DNA of 64,000 nucleotides. Source: Phycisphaerales bacterium. GTDB taxonomy: Bacteria; Planctomycetota; Phycisphaerae; Sedimentisphaerales; Anaerobacaceae. The notes under the pieces were generated by a model. It was not told where the DNA came from. It did no database searches and saw only the letters and a list, made by a program, of their open reading frames with translations. The stretch lies in assembly GCA_020352215.1 (NCBI GenBank), contig CP070675.1, positions 4,772,084 through 4,836,083 on the forward strand, read 5' to 3'. Position numbers and translations under genes: made by a program. How positions within the stretch are numbered: position 1 is the first letter of the stretch; each line of letters begins with the position of its first letter. Positions 61,283 through 64,000 of this stretch are shown here, piece by piece.

Positions 61283-62839
61283 ATGGATGGATCCGGTCCC
61301 CAGAAAGAAGACCGTCAGGTGGTAGATTCCGACCCTCGTGGGGGTCGGACGGCCAGCGCGAAGTCAACACCAAGATATGAAACAATCGACGTGGCCCGGC
61401 GGCCCAATCTGGCGGGCAAGCGATTTCACTTCATCGGTGCAGGTGGCGTCGGCATGAGCGGATTGGCGCAGCTCCTGGTCAGGAACAAGGGCATCGTTAC
61501 CGGGTCAGATTTGGCGGCAAGTTCCGTGACAGCCAACCTCTGCCGAATCGGCGCAGACATTCGGATCGGCCATTGCAAGGACAATTTAGACGCCAACACT
61601 GACGCTGTCGTCTTCAGCGCGGCGATAAAGGAGGACAACCCAGAACTTGTGTTGGCAAGGGAGCGAGGCTGCAAGGTTTACAAATATGCCCAGATGCTGG
61701 GGATGTTGTGCGATCGCTATGAGGGCGTAGCGATAAGCGGCACACACGGCAAGAGCACAACCACTGGTTGGCTGAGCTTTCTGCTCAGGCAGGCGGGCAT
61801 TGACGCCAGCTTTGTTGTCGGTGCCGACGTCCCGCAACTGGGAGGTTCATCCGGTGTCGGGGACAGTAATTGCTTCATAGTAGAGGCCTGTGAATACGAC
61901 CGCAGTTTTCTGAACCTGAGACCCAGAATTGCCTGCGTGCTCAACATTGAGCCGGATCATCTGGATTATTACAGGGACGAAGAAGATATCATAAACGCCT
62001 TCGGTGAATTCGCACTCGGCATAAAGCCGGGCGGCGTACTGATTGCGAACGGCCAAGACGCAAATGTGGCAGAGGCGATCAGGGGTGTCCGTTTGGACAA
62101 TGACAGCGAGCGCGATTGGTATGACCGAGTAAGCAGCAAGGATATCCGGTGTGAGACGTTTGGCCTCGATGCAGATTGCGATTTTCATGCCGAGAATATG
62201 ATGCAGGACGCCGGACTCCATACCTTTGATGTTTATTACAGGGATACGTTGTTGGGAGCGACACGGATGTCGTTGGCAGGCAGGCATAACGTGATGAATG
62301 CGTTGGCGGTCACGGCAATGGCAATCAACGTCGGAGTACCCGCAGAGCAGACAATGCGACTGCTGCCGAGTTTTACCGGCGTCGATCGACGTCTGATGTT
62401 GAAGCAGCAGCTCGGTGAGATTACGGTACTCGATGACTATGCCCACCATCCGACCGAAATCAAAGCCACGCTTGATGCGATACGACAAAGATATCAACCG
62501 CGCCGAATCTGGTGTATCTTTCAGCCTCATCAGTATAGTAGAACACGGTTTTTGCTTGATGATTTCGCGGAAAGCTTTAAGCTTGCTGACGTAACAATCG
62601 TGCCGGACATTTACTTCGTTCGTGACTCCGAGGCAGCCAAAAAAGAGGTCAACTCCCGGGTGCTCGTCGAGAGACTGCGAGAGAACGGAGCGCAGGCAGT
62701 ATTCATTGCGGATTTCGGGGCGATTTGTGACTACTTGATACACAATGTGGCGGCCGGTGATTTGGTCGTCACGATGGGAGCAGGCGATGTCTGGAAGGTT
62801 GCAGATGGATATATTCAGCGGCTTAGAGGAGATAGTTGA
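61283..62839 (+). CDS. murC: UDP-N-acetylmuramate-L-alanine ligase
   Basis: 518 residues, slightly long because of an N-terminal extension of about 45 polar residues. It adds L-alanine to UDP-MurNAc in peptidoglycan synthesis. Motifs: RFHFIGAGGVGMSGLAQLLV (UDP site), AISGTHGKSTTTGWLSFLLR (ATP loop), VEACEYDRSFLNLRP, LNIEPDHLDYYRD, GRHNVMNALAVTAMAI, GVDRRLMLKQ, and LDDYAHHPTEIKATLDAIR. A complete murC with murB and ddl argues that this planctomycete makes peptidoglycan. It overlaps murB by 35 nt. Confidence 0.96.
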   Translation: MDGSGPQKEDRQVVDSDPRGGRTASAKSTPRYETIDVARRPNLAGKRFHFIGAGGVGMSGLAQLLVRNKGIVTGSDLAASSVTANLCRIGADIRIGHCKDNLDANTDAVVFSAAIKEDNPELVLARERGCKVYKYAQMLGMLCDRYEGVAISGTHGKSTTTGWLSFLLRQAGIDASFVVGADVPQLGGSSGVGDSNCFIVEACEYDRSFLNLRPRIACVLNIEPDHLDYYRDEEDIINAFGEFALGIKPGGVLIANGQDANVAEAIRGVRLDNDSERDWYDRVSSKDIRCETFGLDADCDFHAENMMQDAGLHTFDVYYRDTLLGATRMSLAGRHNVMNALAVTAMAINVGVPAEQTMRLLPSFTGVDRRLMLKQQLGEITVLDDYAHHPTEIKATLDAIRQRYQPRRIWCIFQPHQYSRTRFLLDDFAESFKLADVTIVPDIYFVRDSEAAKKEVNSRVLVERLRENGAQAVFIADFGAICDYLIHNVAAGDLVVTMGAGDVWKVADGYIQRLRGDS

Positions 62840-63686
62840 AAGCGACTACCCGTTGGCCAAACACACCTGGTACGGCTTAGGCGGACCCGCCGACTACTTC
62901 ATCAGACCGAGGACGGTCAAAGAGCTGAGAGAAGCAGTCAAGCGGTGCAACAAGAACAAGATCCCGATTTATGTGATGGGCTTCGCGTCTAATCTTCTAA
63001 TCAGTGATGAGGGCGTGCGAGCAGCGGTGATAAAGCTTGAGCGAGAGGAGTTCTGCCAAACCCAATTCAAAGATGAACAAGTGACGGCCTGGGCTGGTGT
63101 GGAATTAAGCAGGCTTGTTTTGACGTGCGTTGAGAAAGGGCTTTCCGGAATTGAGACACTCACGGGGATACCCGGGTCCGTTGGTGGCGCGGTCAGGATG
63201 AATGCGGGAGGCAACTTTGGGGATATCGGTGCGGTGGTAGAATCTGTAACACTGATGGATAGCCACGGAGAGGTTTTCCAGAAGAGTAAGCCCGAACTGA
63301 TATTCGATTACCGGAGCACGAACATTGGCGCGAAATTCATTTTGACGGCCCTGTTACAACTGAGCAACGCCGACCCTGAGCAGATAATGCGAACCGTGAA
63401 GGAGACTTGGATTTACAAGAAGAACAAGCAGCCACTGAGCACGAGAAACGCCGGCTGCATATTCAAGAATCCGGCCGGCACATCAGCAGGCGCTTTGATA
63501 GACAGGGCAGGTCTGAAAGGCCTACAGATCGGCGGAGCAAGTGTCAGCGAAAAACATGCTAATTTCATCATAGCACAAGAGGGGTGCAAAAGTCGAGACG
63601 TCATGAGGCTGATAGACGCCGTCAAACAGAGGGTCAAAGAAGAATCCGACATCGAATTGGAGCCTGAGATAGAGATCTGGAAGTGA
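62805..63686 (+). CDS. murB: UDP-N-acetylenolpyruvoylglucosamine reductase
   Basis: 293 residues from the ATG at 62805, with GGAAGG upstream. A flavoenzyme that reduces the enolpyruvyl group to give UDP-MurNAc. Motifs: KHTWYGLGGPADYFIRPRTV, IPIYVMGFASNLLISDEGVR (FAD site), GIPGSVGGAVRMNAGGNFGD, FDYRSTN, RNAGCIFKNPAGTSAGALID with the catalytic region, and VSEKHANFIIAQEGCKSRDV. The usual Y-x-x-S substrate motif reads FDYRST here. It overlaps the murC end by 35 nt, suggesting coupled translation. Confidence 0.95.
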   Translation: MDIFSGLEEIVESDYPLAKHTWYGLGGPADYFIRPRTVKELREAVKRCNKNKIPIYVMGFASNLLISDEGVRAAVIKLEREEFCQTQFKDEQVTAWAGVELSRLVLTCVEKGLSGIETLTGIPGSVGGAVRMNAGGNFGDIGAVVESVTLMDSHGEVFQKSKPELIFDYRSTNIGAKFILTALLQLSNADPEQIMRTVKETWIYKKNKQPLSTRNAGCIFKNPAGTSAGALIDRAGLKGLQIGGASVSEKHANFIIAQEGCKSRDVMRLIDAVKQRVKEESDIELEPEIEIWK

Positions 63687-63738
63687 GCGTATGCGCTCAG
63701 ACTGCGCAGCCAGAAGGCGGGACGTCGGATAAGACATA

Positions 63739-64000
63739 ATGACTGCTGGATCTTCAACAAATTCCAAATCTGCGAATCATGCCCGGGCGGCAAGAGTAGC
63801 CGTACTCATGGGTGGAGTTGGCACCGAACGTGAGATCAGCATTCAGAGCGGCAGTTGCGTTGCCAAGGCGTTGGAGCAAGCCGACGTGGCAGTGGTGAGG
63901 TCCGACGTGGCGCCCGACAACATCGAAATACTCCAAGACGACAGCATCGACGCGTTCTTCTTGGCATTGCACGGGAAATTTGGCGAAGACGGTGAGTTGC
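63739..64000 (+). CDS. ddl: D-alanine-D-alanine ligase, N-terminal part
   Basis: The first 87 codons of a gene that continues past the right edge. After a polar start of about 17 residues it reads RVAVLMGGVGTEREISIQSG, then AFFLALHGKFGEDGEL, both typical of the N-terminal domain of Ddl, which joins two D-alanines for the peptidoglycan stem. It lies 52 nt after murB in the same direction. Confidence 0.92.
   Translation, partial: MTAGSSTNSKSANHARAARVAVLMGGVGTEREISIQSGSCVAKALEQADVAVVRSDVAPDNIEILQDDSIDAFFLALHGKFGEDGEL

Noticed and set aside
61847..62743. Minus-strand open frame of 298 codons
   Set aside because: Antisense to murC.
1..64000. tRNA, rRNA, tmRNA genes and CRISPR arrays
   Set aside because: Looked for by eye (T-arm motifs, regularly spaced repeats) and none found; a covariance-model scan would be needed to exclude them.

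Overview
The window looks like a chromosome segment of a Planctomycetota bacterium, most likely class Phycisphaerae (Sedimentisphaerales-like). The evidence is two exported proteins with the PAPGA...GWLR-R-TL variant of the PEP-CTERM sorting tail, a GLUG-repeat protein with a dockerin-like NWL tail, a type II pseudopilin with an H-X9-DG-like C-terminus, membrane proteins carrying a Cys4 zinc ribbon, and a cluster of five sulfatases beside a pectate-lyase-like enzyme. The taxonomy is inferred from gene content only.

Layout. 1-3.5 kb holds the end of a DUF4186 gene, a divergent PfkB-family kinase, a promoter-bearing GLUG gene broken by two in-frame stops, and a palindromic intergenic repeat. 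3.5-16.3 kb is a compact, single-strand cassette of phage virion genes: portal, coiled-coil scaffold candidate, DUF5309-type major capsid, connector and fibre-like proteins, a LamG protein, a hub-like protein and a spanin-like membrane/lipoprotein pair. No terminase, integrase, tape measure or endolysin is visible, so it is either a remnant or a domesticated particle. 16.3-20.2 kb is gene-poor and decayed (PAP2 phosphatase, PilZ-like protein, two interrupted genes). 20.4-22.4 kb has two PEP-CTERM genes, each with its own promoter and terminator.

22.4-31.9 kb carries the phosphatidylserine/phosphatidylethanolamine genes pssA and psd, a candidate 6S-like structured RNA, a frameshifted TPR-like pseudogene, tandem palindromes, a pseudopilin, aconitase coupled to a LOG-family gene, and hisD. 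31.9-35 kb has three tandem paralogous membrane proteins. 35-43.2 kb is a minus-strand run cysK/M - gltX - pfkB-like kinase - thpR - recA - alaS; its GluRS has an unusual helix-turn-helix-like insertion. 43.4-48 kb contains an Lgt-like protein, glnS, and the minus-strand run smpB - DUF1844 - trpC.

48-57.3 kb is a six-gene minus-strand polysaccharide-degradation operon: a membrane-anchored pectate-lyase-like protein followed by five sulfatases, all with a twin-arginine plus lipobox-like N-terminus. 57.6-64 kb has DUF4230, cobO, ispD, a DUF2975/XRE regulator pair behind a good promoter, and the start of a cell-wall cluster (murC - murB - ddl) that runs off the right edge.
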